A stretch of DNA of 64,000 nt from Luteitalea pratensis (GCF_001618865.1 NZ_CP015136.1:7351001-7415000), one strand, 5' to 3'; counted from the stretch's first letter, positions 52,469 through 62,257 are shown. Numbers and translations: made by a program. The notes: a model not told the origin generated them from the sequence alone.

Positions 52469-53644
52469 CTAGCCCAGCGACAGAAAGAAGGTGTCGAGCT
52501 CCCGCGCGTAGCGGTTGATGTTGTAGTAACTCTCGGCAAGCTCGCGTGAGCGGCGCGCCATGCGCGCTGAACCTTCGGGATCATCGGCCAATCGCCGCAT
52601 CGCGATGGCGAGGGCGTCCGGGTCGCCTGGAGGCACGAAGAGGCCGCACCCCTCGCGCTCCACGTCGATCTGCGTCGGAAGAGCCCCAGTTCTTGTCATG
52701 ATGAGGGGACGGCCCATCGCCAGAACCTCCAGAAGTTCGGTGAAGCCGACAGCCGTGTACTCTTCCGGGTCCTCGCGAAGAATGAGGAGCGACGCAATGC
52801 TGCGACGGTAGTACGCATTCAACAGCTCGTGGTAGCTGAGCCGCTTGCTCTCGAAGTTCCACCCTTGACCTGAGTTGATGACCGTGACGTTGGGGGACCA
52901 GCTCACACCGTCAATCTCCCCAGGTACGACTACGGTGACAGGGCCGCCCCACACTGTGGCAGCGGCACTGAGCGTACGGAAGTCTCGGAGAGCGATGCCA
53001 CACGAGAAGAATGTCTCCGGCCTGTATGGCATTCGAGGGTAGACATCGAGTGTAGCGCCCCAGCCAAGGGTCACCGTGTTCACCCGAGGTGCCAGCAACT
53101 TTGCTTGCTGCGCTCCGGCCGGCGTCAGGGCGACGATCCCACTATGCCATCTGGCTAGGTTAAGTGGCTCGCGGGCCCAGAGGTGTGAAACGACGTGGCA
53201 CTTGATGATGCCGATCTTCTTCAGTATGAGGAGCCAGTAGAGGACGTTGTGCCCACAGAACACGATTCCGTCTGAGCCCAGCCAGTCTCTGATGATGGGC
53301 AGCAGCACGAGGTCGTGTGGTAGCGGCCGCCGCCAGAAGTAGAAGTCGGTAACCGGCTCCGGCAGCACCACCTCGTACCCCATTCGCACTAGTTCGAGGC
53401 ACCCTCTTAGGTGATGTGGCGGCAGGTCCCCAGCCTTGATCTTTTGCCAGACGGCTCGGCCGCCGTAGTTGTCGACGTACAGAACGCGTTGGCGTGTCCT
53501 GCCAGCAATGGGACTGAGGATGATTCCACGCGGATCGTCCGTTTCGTTTATGCCTCGGGTGACGGACATTTCTGGCGCTGACGCCGATTCGCAAGGCAAT
53601 GCCACGTTAGAATGATCGGAACGAACTTTGTTGTTGGTCATCAT
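52469..53644 (-). CDS. GT4-type glycosyltransferase, stop codon at IS junction
   Basis: This 391-aa GT-B protein has RVLYVDNYGGRAVWQKIKAG at the acceptor side, VVVPGEIDGVSWSPNVTVIN, ESKRLSYHELLNAYYRRSIA and VGFTELLEVLAMGRPLIMTR then DVEREGCGLFVPPGDPDALA as the donor site. The TAG stop lies inside the CTAG duplicated by the downstream IS, so the protein appears complete. Transcription into genes beyond the IS (fcl and others) may have been cut. It is separated by about 100 bp from the next gene upstream. Confidence 0.86.
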   Translation of the reverse strand: MMTNNKVRSDHSNVALPCESASAPEMSVTRGINETDDPRGIILSPIAGRTRQRVLYVDNYGGRAVWQKIKAGDLPPHHLRGCLELVRMGYEVVLPEPVTDFYFWRRPLPHDLVLLPIIRDWLGSDGIVFCGHNVLYWLLILKKIGIIKCHVVSHLWAREPLNLARWHSGIVALTPAGAQQAKLLAPRVNTVTLGWGATLDVYPRMPYRPETFFSCGIALRDFRTLSAAATVWGGPVTVVVPGEIDGVSWSPNVTVINSGQGWNFESKRLSYHELLNAYYRRSIASLLILREDPEEYTAVGFTELLEVLAMGRPLIMTRTGALPTQIDVEREGCGLFVPPGDPDALAIAMRRLADDPEGSARMARRSRELAESYYNINRYARELDTFFLSLG

Positions 53645-53750
53645 GAAGAGCCGGATCGAAGTTCAGCTCTACGGGTTTGAAGCGATGCTTCGATGCGCCA
53701 ACGGTGCCCGACCCGGGCGAGCCAGCGTCCTTCGCGCACCAACACAGGCT

Positions 53751-54806
53751 TCACGCGAACACCGTCCGATACCACCAATCGACAGGGCGCGAGCGGCTTC
53801 GTATCCTCGCCATGAGGCGGACGGCTGCACAGGTCAGCAGGATCGCTACGGCTAGGGCAAGGGCCTTTCCTCCCACTCCAGGGGGAGCGGGCATCCCGCG
53901 TCGAAGCACCTGGAGCGCCACGATCTGGACGACATACGCGAACAGAGAGTACTCCCCAAGCTCAACCACGCCTTGCTTAAGGATGAGTCTTGGGTTTAGG
54001 CGAGAGGCGCATGCGTAAAGGAAAGAGACGTTGAGGTAGGTGGTGACGACCTGTACCTCGAATGGAGTGTTCCATACTGCAATTGCCGCCAGGTGTAACC
54101 CGTAGAGCACGAGCAGGAGCGCAACGTGGCTTGCGAGGAACTCGAGCTTGAAACGCCGTGCGGCTCCTAAACCAGCGCCAGCGACGCCGACTGATATGAA
54201 TTCGAACTGCGCGTTGCCGTAGCCAGACAAGGCGCGGGTGATGGCGAGCGCCACCATCGCCGAGGCGAGGAGCCACAAGGGCACGCCTGCCACCCTTACG
54301 CTCCACCAGATCAAGGGGACGGCAAAGAGAAAATAGGCGATCGGAATCAGGATGCTGAACGCGGCTCCGCCGCCGCCGTGGAGGAATACCGCCTCCAGTC
54401 TTTCCGATGGCCACGCCCACTTCAATATATCCGGGTCGATGCTGCCAAGGGCGCTGGCCGTGTCGACGAAATTGAGGACCGTGAACAGTGTGAGCAACTT
54501 GACCCCGCGCTGCCACGAGCGGCCGGCAAGCTGCCATGGGGATCCCGCATACCTCGCCAGATAGACCCGTCCGACGATGAATCCAGTGATGAACAAGAAC
54601 GACGGCGTCAGGAAGCGCAGATAGGGATAGCCTGGCCAATCCAACCCGATGAAGTAGTTAAGCCAATGGTAAAGGACCATCAAAAGCACGAGCGCGCCCT
54701 TGACCCAGTCGAGGGCGTAGTCTCTCCCCTCCACGGCCGACGACGCGACGCTCCGAGCCTCGCCTGGGCGGGCACCGGCGGCCGTTACGCTGCTAGCCTC
54801 GTGCAT
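53751..54806 (-). CDS. Multi-pass membrane acyltransferase-like protein
   Basis: This 351-aa protein has about ten TM helices and starts its membrane part with ALDWVKGALVLLMVLYHWLN, an arrangement seen in acyltransferase-3/OpgC/HGSNAT-like proteins (the His in LYHW is the usual candidate catalytic residue). It probably O-acylates the polysaccharide in the membrane. I start at the ATG (54806), where MHEASSVTAAG begins; it overlaps the stop of the upstream GT32-type gene by 14 bp, showing coupling. Confidence 0.7.
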   Translation of the reverse strand: MHEASSVTAAGARPGEARSVASSAVEGRDYALDWVKGALVLLMVLYHWLNYFIGLDWPGYPYLRFLTPSFLFITGFIVGRVYLARYAGSPWQLAGRSWQRGVKLLTLFTVLNFVDTASALGSIDPDILKWAWPSERLEAVFLHGGGGAAFSILIPIAYFLFAVPLIWWSVRVAGVPLWLLASAMVALAITRALSGYGNAQFEFISVGVAGAGLGAARRFKLEFLASHVALLLVLYGLHLAAIAVWNTPFEVQVVTTYLNVSFLYACASRLNPRLILKQGVVELGEYSLFAYVVQIVALQVLRRGMPAPPGVGGKALALAVAILLTCAAVRLMARIRSRSRPVDWWYRTVFA

Positions 54807-55626
54807 CGCCTGCGATGACTGCCCGAGGCTGTTGAGACTGAGGGACGGCGCGGACCGGGCCACGCAGCCGACTATCAGCAAGCAGTTGCCGCTGCAGTCG
54901 ATCGGCCCACAGCCACCCCAGCCGGCGACGGAGGAAGCCGCCTTTGACACGCCACGTCCCTTCCATCAGGTGCGTTCCGTATCGCCCGAACTGATGCCAG
55001 TGCGTCGGATCGCACACGTCTGGTGGAAACAGCACGGTGACGTTCTGAGCAAATTTGGAGTTCTCGACCAAGGTGCGTGAGAGCATGGCCGGTCCAGTCG
55101 TGCACAGCACTTCGAAGCCGGCACGAAAGGCGCCGGGAATCCCGTGCAGCATCTCACTCGCCCACGAAGTGTCATGTAGAGACCGGACACAGTTCTCAAT
55201 CACCCGTCCAAGGAACGGCTCGGACTGAGCAGCCCCGAACGCGTAGTTACCAATCTCCCAGTCAATCCCGGCTCGACGAAGGTGCGCGTTCAACGTGATC
55301 TCTTCGAACGGAAACACCGCGGTGCCACTCAAGAGCTCGTCGAGCGGTTCGTAGAGCAGGACGTCGGTGTCGAAGTAGAAGCCGCCGAGTCTGAAGATCG
55401 CCAGGTACCGGAAGAAGTCGAAGCGCTGGATGTTCTGTGGGAACGCGTCGAACGCCTCACGATGCTCCGGAAACTCCGTGTCGATGAACCGCCCGACGTC
55501 GGCATCGTCGAAGTAGATGTACTCCCAGTCTGGGTGAAGCAGCTTCAGGTTCGTGGCGCTCGCCCTCGCCAACGGGGACAGCGTGCGGCTCTTGCCCGTC
55601 TGGATGATTCGGCGCGGAATCGGCAT
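54793..55626 (-). CDS. GT32-type (DXD) glycosyltransferase
   Basis: This 277-aa protein starts MPIPRRIIQTGKSRTLSPLA, followed by HPDWEYIYFDDADVGRFI and FFRYLAIFRLGGFYFDTDVL, where FDTD is the DXD motif of the Gly_transf_sug (GT32) family (compare capsular mannosyltransferases, Och1). The ATG at 55626 is preferred because it leaves 22 bp after the stop of the upstream gene; the frame is open to 55674. Confidence 0.86.
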   Translation of the reverse strand: MPIPRRIIQTGKSRTLSPLARASATNLKLLHPDWEYIYFDDADVGRFIDTEFPEHREAFDAFPQNIQRFDFFRYLAIFRLGGFYFDTDVLLYEPLDELLSGTAVFPFEEITLNAHLRRAGIDWEIGNYAFGAAQSEPFLGRVIENCVRSLHDTSWASEMLHGIPGAFRAGFEVLCTTGPAMLSRTLVENSKFAQNVTVLFPPDVCDPTHWHQFGRYGTHLMEGTWRVKGGFLRRRLGWLWADRLQRQLLADSRLRGPVRAVPQSQQPRAVIAGDARG

Positions 55627-55648
55627 CTGGATGATCTTCGCGGCCGCG

Positions 55649-56674
55649 CTACCGGGTGATCCCGGGCAGTGCAAGTCGCTGGGCGAGTTGCTCGGAAAAC
55701 AACGCCGCGCCGTCCGCGTTCAAATGCTGCGAGTTGTAGAACAGGTTCCTCTGCATGCCCAGCGGCGAATCGCTGTAGTCCCAGAGCTCGACGCCGCGAC
55801 GACGCGCGAGGGCTTCGAAGGCGGCGAAGATCTCGCGACGGTTGACGACCAGTGACTGCGCTTCGGCGTACTCAGGCGAGTAGACGAGGACGACCTTGGC
55901 GCCGGCTGCCTGCGATACGTCCACGATCTGTTCGAGCGCTGCCATTGCCTTCGCGTCAGTTGGGTACGAGAGGCCGGTCGACAACGACGCGCGGAAGGCT
56001 TCGAAATCGCCCGTCCACGACAGTCGCCGGGGATTGAACCCGTCGACGTAATCCTCCGGCGGCTGGACACCAGCGAATGCGAGCAGGCCCCGCGCCCAGG
56101 TGAACCGAGTGTCCTCCACGGTGTATCCGTACAGCGGGATGTGTCGCCACTTCCAAACCGCAGGATCGATCGCCGACAACCCGTGATACAGGTCTGGGTC
56201 GTCGAGGTACGGCATGTAGAGCGGCGGGTCGTAGATTTCGCCAGGCTTGGTTGCCTTCAGCGAGAAGGCGTCCAGATTCTGGATGACGAGCTTGGTTCCC
56301 GTGTTGTGTCTCAGGTACGCCTGCAGCATCGGCAACTGGACATCCGTAAGGACGCCATTCATGCCCAGATTGTAGGCAGACAGGCCGGTCGCCCTGGTGA
56401 TGACACGAGGGTCGTAGTGAACGAGCGCCCTGGACGAACCGTTCACGACGACCGCCGCATTGACCGCGCCTGACATGACCCGGTTCAACGAACCGAACTT
56501 GGACGTCGTGATCCGCCTCAGCCCCGCATCGGCGAGTGCATCCAGGCCCAATGCCAGAGCGAACATCAGACCCGCGAAGGCGGCCAGCCGGGTGACAGCG
56601 GCCCGCGGCTGTGGGCGCACGGCCACGGCGGTGGTGCTTGGGCGAGCAGGGTGCGCGTAGACGGCGGCGGACAC
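55649..56674 (-). CDS. SGNH/DltD-like membrane-anchored protein (MBOAT partner)
   Basis: This 341-aa protein has one N-terminal TM helix (AAFAGLMFALALGLDALA) then an SGNH-hydrolase-like domain: AAVVVNGSSRALVHYDPRVI places the nucleophile Ser in GSSR, AYNLGMNG matches block II, and FYNSQHLNADGAALFSEQLA gives the C-terminal His motif. Such proteins (AlgJ/AlgX/DltD-like) transfer acyl groups outside the cell after an MBOAT protein carries them across the membrane. The MBOAT gene ends 19 bp upstream. It starts at GTG; the ribosome-binding site is weak. Confidence 0.72.
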   Translation of the reverse strand: MSAAVYAHPARPSTTAVAVRPQPRAAVTRLAAFAGLMFALALGLDALADAGLRRITTSKFGSLNRVMSGAVNAAVVVNGSSRALVHYDPRVITRATGLSAYNLGMNGVLTDVQLPMLQAYLRHNTGTKLVIQNLDAFSLKATKPGEIYDPPLYMPYLDDPDLYHGLSAIDPAVWKWRHIPLYGYTVEDTRFTWARGLLAFAGVQPPEDYVDGFNPRRLSWTGDFEAFRASLSTGLSYPTDAKAMAALEQIVDVSQAAGAKVVLVYSPEYAEAQSLVVNRREIFAAFEALARRRGVELWDYSDSPLGMQRNLFYNSQHLNADGAALFSEQLAQRLALPGITR

Positions 56675-56693
56675 GCGATGAAAAGCTAAGCGC

Positions 56694-58133
56694 TCAGAAC
56701 TGGAAATAAATGAACTGGCTCGACCGGTACACGCCGAACATCACCACGACGAAAATCGCCGCAGCATAGATGGGCCAACGGACGACGGTGGGCAAGGACG
56801 GGACGCGCCGGGCCCAGCGGTATCGCAGGTTGGCGTGCTCGAGGAGTTCCAGGGCCAGTATGGCGCCGACCGCGGGCACGAACTGGCCTGTCCCGAAACT
56901 CTCCGTGCCCAGTGCACGCATGTCCCAGTCGGTCGCCAGGTGGCCGTAGATGAACCATGCGTCGTCGAGACTCTCTGCCCGGAAGAGCACCCATGCAAGG
57001 CAGGTCAGCACAAAGGTCGTCGTCACCAGCACTCCTCGCCGCACGGCGCTGTCCTCCGACAACCCGGCGACTCGGAATGCCCGGTCCACCATCGGCCCGA
57101 AGACCCAGCCGAGGCAGAGATACAAACCGTTCAGAAGTCCCCAAACGACGTAGGTCCAGTTCGCGCCGTGCCACAGCCCGCTGATGCCGAACGTCACCAG
57201 GATGTTGAGCCAGCGGCGTCCCGGGCCCACCCTGCTGCCGCCGAGAGGTACGTACAGGTAGTCCCTGAACCAGGTCGAGAGCGAGATATGCCAGCGCCGC
57301 CAGAACTCGCTCACCGAAGCCGCATGGTACGGGCGGTCGAAATTCTCCATCAGCCTGAAGCCCAGCACCCGCGCCGTCCCGATGGCAATGTCCGAGTAAC
57401 CCGAGAAGTCGCAGTAGATCTGGTAGGCGAAGAACACTGTGGCGATGGTGAGTTGCAGGCCGTTGTGGTTCTGGGGCGAGCCATACACGTCGTTGACGAA
57501 GATGGCCAGTCGGTCCGCGACGACGAGCTTCTTGAAGAAACCCCACGCCATTCGCCGCAGGCCGCTGGTGACACGGGCGTAGTCGAAATCGTGAAATCGG
57601 TGGAACTGCCACAGCAGATTTTGCGGACGCTCAATCGGCCCCGCGACGAGCTGCGGAAAGAACATCACGTAGGTGGCGTACGTGATGAAGTCGCGCTCGG
57701 CGGCCTGGCGCCCGCGGTACACCTCGACGACGTAGCTGAGGCTCTGGAACGTATGGAACGACAACCCGATCGGCAGGATCAGCCCGAGCGCCGGCTCGGA
57801 CAGCTGCCAGCCAAGGAGGCCGGCGAACCCAACGAACATCCCAGTGAAGAACGCGAAGTATTTGAAGACGAACAGGACCATGCAGGTCGCGACGATGCTC
57901 ACCCATAGCAGGGCCCGCTTCGGTCGACCTGTGACGCGCTCGATGTAGATTCCGGCGACGTAGTCGATCAGGATGGTGACCGCGAGGATCAGAACGTACG
58001 CGGGTATGAACGCCATGTAGAAGACGCAGCTTGCCAGCAGCAGCAAGGGCGTTCGCCACGACGCCGGACTGAGGAAGTACAGTCCGCACACCACAGGAAA
58101 GAACAGTGCGAACTCGAGCGAATTGAACAGCAT
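56694..58133 (-). CDS. MBOAT O-acyltransferase (AlgI-like)
   Basis: This 479-aa integral membrane protein has SLEFALFFPVVCGLYFLSPA at the N-terminus, LILPIGLSFHTFQSLSYVVE, FFPQLVAGPIERPQNLLWQF, YCDFSGYSDIAIGTARVLGF and the catalytic His322 in ISGLWHGANWTYVVWG. It resembles AlgI and PatA, which pass acetyl groups across the membrane for alginate or peptidoglycan acetylation. With the SGNH-like protein next to it, it forms an EPS acetylation pair. Confidence 0.92.
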   Translation of the reverse strand: MLFNSLEFALFFPVVCGLYFLSPASWRTPLLLLASCVFYMAFIPAYVLILAVTILIDYVAGIYIERVTGRPKRALLWVSIVATCMVLFVFKYFAFFTGMFVGFAGLLGWQLSEPALGLILPIGLSFHTFQSLSYVVEVYRGRQAAERDFITYATYVMFFPQLVAGPIERPQNLLWQFHRFHDFDYARVTSGLRRMAWGFFKKLVVADRLAIFVNDVYGSPQNHNGLQLTIATVFFAYQIYCDFSGYSDIAIGTARVLGFRLMENFDRPYHAASVSEFWRRWHISLSTWFRDYLYVPLGGSRVGPGRRWLNILVTFGISGLWHGANWTYVVWGLLNGLYLCLGWVFGPMVDRAFRVAGLSEDSAVRRGVLVTTTFVLTCLAWVLFRAESLDDAWFIYGHLATDWDMRALGTESFGTGQFVPAVGAILALELLEHANLRYRWARRVPSLPTVVRWPIYAAAIFVVVMFGVYRSSQFIYFQF

Positions 58134-58148
58134 CGGAGGACAGGCGGA

Positions 58149-59366
58149 TCAGGAGGCGTGCAACGCCGCCGTGCGGTTGAACGATGCAAGCGCGTCTACG
58201 AGGCGTTCGTAGTCGGCACGTCGCGCCTGCCAGCTCTGGTGGCCAGCGAACTCGCGGGCCGCCTCGATTCTGCCGACCTGCTCCGCCGCATGCGCGTACA
58301 CCTGCCGCATGACTCCTGCGAGACTCTCGACGTCGCCTGGTTCGAAAAAGTTGACCAACGCGTCGGTGAAATAATGCGCGTCGATGCGGGTCCGGGCGAC
58401 GATCACCGGCACGCCGCACGCCATGAATTCGAGGATCTTCGTGCTGAACGCTTCGTTCCCGAAGCCGTCGGCGCGCTTGGGCACGACACCCACGTCGGCG
58501 GCGCTCATGACTTCGGCGATCTGGACCGACGGCAGGAAGTCCTTGATGCGGACCGCCTCGCCGAGGTGCAGCTCCTTTACGAGATCATGTAGGAGCGGCA
58601 GTGCCGGACCGCGACCATAGATGTGGAGCTCCGCGCTCGGCATCTGGCTTCGAGCGGCGGCGAACGCTCTGACGGCGAGATCCACGCCCTGGTGGTGATT
58701 GAGCGATCCCGGATACAGGAAGACGAACGGCGCGCCATCCGGCCGAGCGCGCTGCCGCGGCCGGAACAGCGTCAGGTCGGGATGATTGATGAAAACGGTG
58801 CACTTGTCGGCGGCGGCGCTGCGCCGGTTCAACGTCTCCACCCAGAGATCGTTTGACGCAATCACGTGATCGGCAAACCGGCACGACAGGCGCTCGAGAG
58901 CCGCCAGCATGCCGAACGTTTTCGATGGCCGGCCCTGCGCGAACTTGCCAGCATAGAGCTCCGGCATCATGTCGTGAATGTCGAGGATCAGCCGGGCCCC
59001 CATCACCTTCGGCAGCCACGCCGCAAAGACGAGGAAGTCCGGGACGTTGTGCACGTGCACGACGTCGTAGCGGCGGCGCACCTGAAGCCAGCTCAGGATG
59101 CTCATCGACTTGAGCCAGAACCAGAGCAGCTTGAGCAAGTACATCCACGCGGCTCGCTCCGTCGTCGACCGACGCTGGATCTGGTACACGCGAATCGTTC
59201 CCTCGTCGGCGCGCCTGCCAGAGCCCGCAGGCCGTAACGCAATGACGTCCACCTGGTCTCCGCGCGCCGCCAGCGTCCGGACGTAGCGCATCACCCGGTT
59301 GTCGGACTCGTGGAACGTGTACGCGAGATGGCAGACGCGTAGAGGCCGCCGAAGAGGCGTGCTCAT
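58149..59366 (-). CDS. GT4-type glycosyltransferase
   Basis: This 405-aa GT-B enzyme has RVCHLAYTFHESDNRVMRYV, VVHVHNVPDFLVFAAWLPKV, FVFLYPGSLNHHQGVDLAVR and AFSTKILEFMACGVPVIVAR with the E(x7)E-type donor helix. It resembles EPS-cluster transferases for N-acetylhexosamine or mannose. The ATG (59366) overlaps the stop of the upstream GT2 gene (ATGA); the longer frame to 59603 is unconserved. Confidence 0.9.
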   Translation of the reverse strand: MSTPLRRPLRVCHLAYTFHESDNRVMRYVRTLAARGDQVDVIALRPAGSGRRADEGTIRVYQIQRRSTTERAAWMYLLKLLWFWLKSMSILSWLQVRRRYDVVHVHNVPDFLVFAAWLPKVMGARLILDIHDMMPELYAGKFAQGRPSKTFGMLAALERLSCRFADHVIASNDLWVETLNRRSAAADKCTVFINHPDLTLFRPRQRARPDGAPFVFLYPGSLNHHQGVDLAVRAFAAARSQMPSAELHIYGRGPALPLLHDLVKELHLGEAVRIKDFLPSVQIAEVMSAADVGVVPKRADGFGNEAFSTKILEFMACGVPVIVARTRIDAHYFTDALVNFFEPGDVESLAGVMRQVYAHAAEQVGRIEAAREFAGHQSWQARRADYERLVDALASFNRTAALHAS

Positions 59367-60316
59367 TCTCGGGACGGGCTGGGCGCGGCGCTGGTCGATC
59401 GCTCGTCGACCGCGCCGCGGCCGCGGCCGACGAACGCGCGGAGGCGTTCGAGTTGCTCGGCGCGATGAAAGGCACGAAGGTCCGGCGGCACGGGACTCTG
59501 CAGCCTTCTCGCCCAGGCCCACGCATAGCCCGCCATCAGGCAGGCCCCACCAAGAACTAGCGGCTTCTGCCGCATCTGGAATACGGAGCGCAGCAGCTGC
59601 CATCCGGGGTGGCCACCGACCAGGAAGTCCTTCTCACCGTGGTTCAGGCGAGCTCGGAGGACATTCCGATCGGCCGTACCCATTGCCCGGTGGTGGAACG
59701 AGTACTTCTCGAGGAACGTGCGTGTCTTCCACCCACGCATGCGTGCCGTCGTCACCGCGACCCAGTCAATCGCACCTTGCTTGACCGGCACGTAGCCGCC
59801 GACCTCGTCGAAGCAGCGGCGACGAAACAACTGACACGCACCCGAGACGTGTCGGAGATCGGCAAACCGATGCGCATAGCTGTGCACATCCGGCCGTGTC
59901 GGATCTTCGACGAATGGGGTCCCGGCCACGCCGAGTTCTGGATCGTCGGCGAACCTGCCGACGAGGAACTCGTAGTAGTCGGCCGGCAGCGTGATGTCGG
60001 CGTCGAGGTTGCCAATCAGGTCGAATTGCACTCTGGCTAACGACGCGTACCCGGCGTTGAAGGCGTGCGCCTTGCCCGCGAAGTTCCGCTCAGGCGAGCG
60101 CTCGAGTCGAAGCAGGCGAATCCAGGGGTGCCGCTGCGACGCAGCCCTGACAATCGCATCAGTGGTATCGGTGGATCCGTCACTGACGATGACCCACTCG
60201 ATGGGACGTGTGGTCTGGCCGGCGACTGTGTCGATCAGCTGTTCCAGATGCGCTTCTTCGTTCCACGCCGGCGTGATCAGCGCGTACCGGAGACTGGCGC
60301 GGTCAGGCGCGGGCAT
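59363..60316 (-). CDS. Glycosyltransferase family 2 protein
   Basis: This 317-aa GT-A enzyme has YALITPAWNEEAHLEQLIDT, VIVSDGSTDTTDAIVRAASQ, DLIGNLDADITLPADYYEFL with the DAD metal motif and CQLFRRRCFDEVGGYVPVKQ. A C-terminal membrane-associated segment (LVLGGACLMAGYAWAWARRL) may anchor it. It overlaps both neighbours (14 bp with the upstream gene, 4 bp with the GT4 gene), so it belongs to a tightly coupled operon. Confidence 0.9.
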   Translation of the reverse strand: MPAPDRASLRYALITPAWNEEAHLEQLIDTVAGQTTRPIEWVIVSDGSTDTTDAIVRAASQRHPWIRLLRLERSPERNFAGKAHAFNAGYASLARVQFDLIGNLDADITLPADYYEFLVGRFADDPELGVAGTPFVEDPTRPDVHSYAHRFADLRHVSGACQLFRRRCFDEVGGYVPVKQGAIDWVAVTTARMRGWKTRTFLEKYSFHHRAMGTADRNVLRARLNHGEKDFLVGGHPGWQLLRSVFQMRQKPLVLGGACLMAGYAWAWARRLQSPVPPDLRAFHRAEQLERLRAFVGRGRGAVDERSTSAAPSPSRE

Positions 60317-61502
60317 CGACTGCCTCCAGCGCCACCGCGAGCGCCTTGGCCATCGTCCCCTGGCCCCAGTGCAGCATCGGCGTGCGAACCTTCCTCCAGC
60401 CCAGGTCCCGGTAGAAGAAGTGGCCGTCGGCTGCCTGAAGATTGCCGATCGTCCAACTGGCGACCTTCATGGCCGTCGGAAACGCCTGCGGGTCGAGGTC
60501 GGAGAGCAGAATCAACGTCTCGATGGCCTGGGCCGCACACTGGATGTCCACGGGAGCCGTGCGATCGTGGAAGTACTTCGGCCGTCCATCCGCCTCGAAG
60601 AACGTCCGCGTGAAGTAGCGCATGCCTCGCGCCAGCACATCGTCGAACGACGCATCTCCCGACGCCTTGCGGTAGGTGTCCACGGCGACGAGGTTGTACC
60701 CGGTGTGGAAGTTGTCCACCCAGTGATACTTGGGCTCCTCCGCGTAGTACCACGACCCGTCGTCTCGAAGGCGCGCGCAGGTGTACAGCGCCGCCTCTCG
60801 AGCCATCGATCTCTGGTGGTCGCTGCCGGTAATCGAGCTGAGTCGAGCCAGAAAGGCGGCGCCCATCACGCTTGCGTTGTGAATGGAGTTCTGGCGATAG
60901 GTGACGTAGCTGAGACAGGTGCCGGTCGCCGTCTTCTCGGCCGGCAGCGCGAGGATCCACCTTCCGACGCTCTCGGCCACCTGCAGATAGCGCGCGTCGT
61001 CGAGCGCCTCGTACGCCTGGACGAAGACGAGGCCAAGCAGCGAGGACCAGATCAGGGTGGGCTCGCCCTTTGGCCGGCGTCCGCTCCTGGTGGCGTACTC
61101 ATAAGGGTCGCCCCAGCAGTAGTCGCTGTAGCCAGGCGCGCGGTTGGCCATCAGCCAGTCGAGGCATCGCCGCGCTTCCTTCGCGAAGCGCGCGTCTCTG
61201 GTTGTGCGGTACCGCACGAGGTATGCCCACGCCATGTAGCCGAGGCCAATCGCCGACTCGTGCGGCCTCACGCCAAGCAGAGGACGGATATTGAACGGGG
61301 CGCGAAGCACCACCTGCTGCAGCACTCGCATAGGCGGCACCTTCCCCATCGTCAACGGATAGAAAAGGGACGAGTTGCCGTCAGCCGGCTCGTAGGCGCG
61401 GTACTCGTGTGCCTGCACCCACGCGACGACGCGATCGAAGCTCGTCTCGAGCCTCGACTTGAGCCCGGTCGGCACGCTGATGGTGTCGAGCGACGCACTC
61501 AT
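60303..61502 (-). CDS. Predicted (alpha/alpha)6-barrel polysaccharide-cluster protein
   Basis: This 399-aa soluble protein has repeated helix pairs with aromatic and Gly-rich turns (ESAIGLGYMAWAYLVRYRTT, SGRRPKGEPTLIWSSLLGLV, PKYHWVDNFHTGYNLVAVDT, TAPVDIQCAAQAIETLILLS, DLGWRKVRTPMLHWGQGTMA). The pattern recalls six-hairpin glycosidases, glucuronyl C5-epimerases or polysaccharide lyases. Proteins of this type often occur beside deacetylases and amidotransferases in exosortase-linked EPS loci. No signal peptide is visible. The start overlaps the upstream deacetylase stop (ATGA). Confidence 0.55.
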   Translation of the reverse strand: MSASLDTISVPTGLKSRLETSFDRVVAWVQAHEYRAYEPADGNSSLFYPLTMGKVPPMRVLQQVVLRAPFNIRPLLGVRPHESAIGLGYMAWAYLVRYRTTRDARFAKEARRCLDWLMANRAPGYSDYCWGDPYEYATRSGRRPKGEPTLIWSSLLGLVFVQAYEALDDARYLQVAESVGRWILALPAEKTATGTCLSYVTYRQNSIHNASVMGAAFLARLSSITGSDHQRSMAREAALYTCARLRDDGSWYYAEEPKYHWVDNFHTGYNLVAVDTYRKASGDASFDDVLARGMRYFTRTFFEADGRPKYFHDRTAPVDIQCAAQAIETLILLSDLDPQAFPTAMKVASWTIGNLQAADGHFFYRDLGWRKVRTPMLHWGQGTMAKALAVALEAVDARA

Positions 61503-62257
61503 CTGGCGATGCCGAGCTCGGCGCAGACATGACCCATCGGGAGCACCCGCGCGCCGGACTGGCAAGCCAGGGCGACCACTCTTTCGAATGTCGCCGGCGT
61601 GCAGCCGTAGGCGGACGGCGTCGGGTCCACGTCGTGAGTCGAGAAGATCAGCCAGCCGCGCCTTGCAGCGCTCTCGTCGATCACCCGCTTGATGGCATCC
61701 ATGTCGTCGCGCGTCTTGTAGTCCAGGAAGAACGACTTCAGCAGGTGCAGATCGATCCGGCCGGCATTGAAGGTCTGCCCGCCGCCGCGGCTGGCGCGGA
61801 AGTGCGGACCGACGGCGCGCTTGACCTGCAAAGTCGGACCCTCGAGCGGAAAGGCAAAGACATCCAGCTCCATTCCTGGAATGACTTCCGCCAGCGCATC
61901 GTTATTGGCACGAATGGAACGCTCGAAGGCCTCCGGCGTGGCGCGAGTGCCATCGAGGTGCTCGCGCGTATGACAGCCAATCTCGTGTCCGTCCTCGACG
62001 ACCTGAGCGACTTCAGCGGCGGTCGCGATGGCTCCCGATGGACTCGGTCCACCGAGCAATGCCGAGGAGACAAAGTAGGTGCCCCGCACGCCGTGCTCGC
62101 GCAGGATACGGCCGCCGACCGTGTATGCAGTTCGCGGAAAGTCATCGAATGTGAACGACACGTACGCATGCGGTGCGTCGAGGAGGAAGTGTTGACCTCC
62201 CCAGTGCTCGATGGCGTAGCGGCGCCACTTGTTGCGAGCGCGGTGAATCACGCCCAC
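61499..62257 (-). CDS. NodB-family polysaccharide deacetylase
   Basis: This 252-aa protein carries NodB motif 1 VSFTFDDFPRTAYTVGGRIL (TFDD), motif 2 GHEIGCHTREHLDGTRATPE (H-x3-H with zinc ligands), and later FSTHDVDPTPSAYG. It would remove N- or O-acetyl groups from sugars, probably lipid-linked intermediates since no signal peptide is seen. The ATG overlaps the end of the amidotransferase gene by 10 bp. Confidence 0.9.
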   Translation of the reverse strand: MGVIHRARNKWRRYAIEHWGGQHFLLDAPHAYVSFTFDDFPRTAYTVGGRILREHGVRGTYFVSSALLGGPSPSGAIATAAEVAQVVEDGHEIGCHTREHLDGTRATPEAFERSIRANNDALAEVIPGMELDVFAFPLEGPTLQVKRAVGPHFRASRGGGQTFNAGRIDLHLLKSFFLDYKTRDDMDAIKRVIDESAARRGWLIFSTHDVDPTPSAYGCTPATFERVVALACQSGARVLPMGHVCAELGIAR

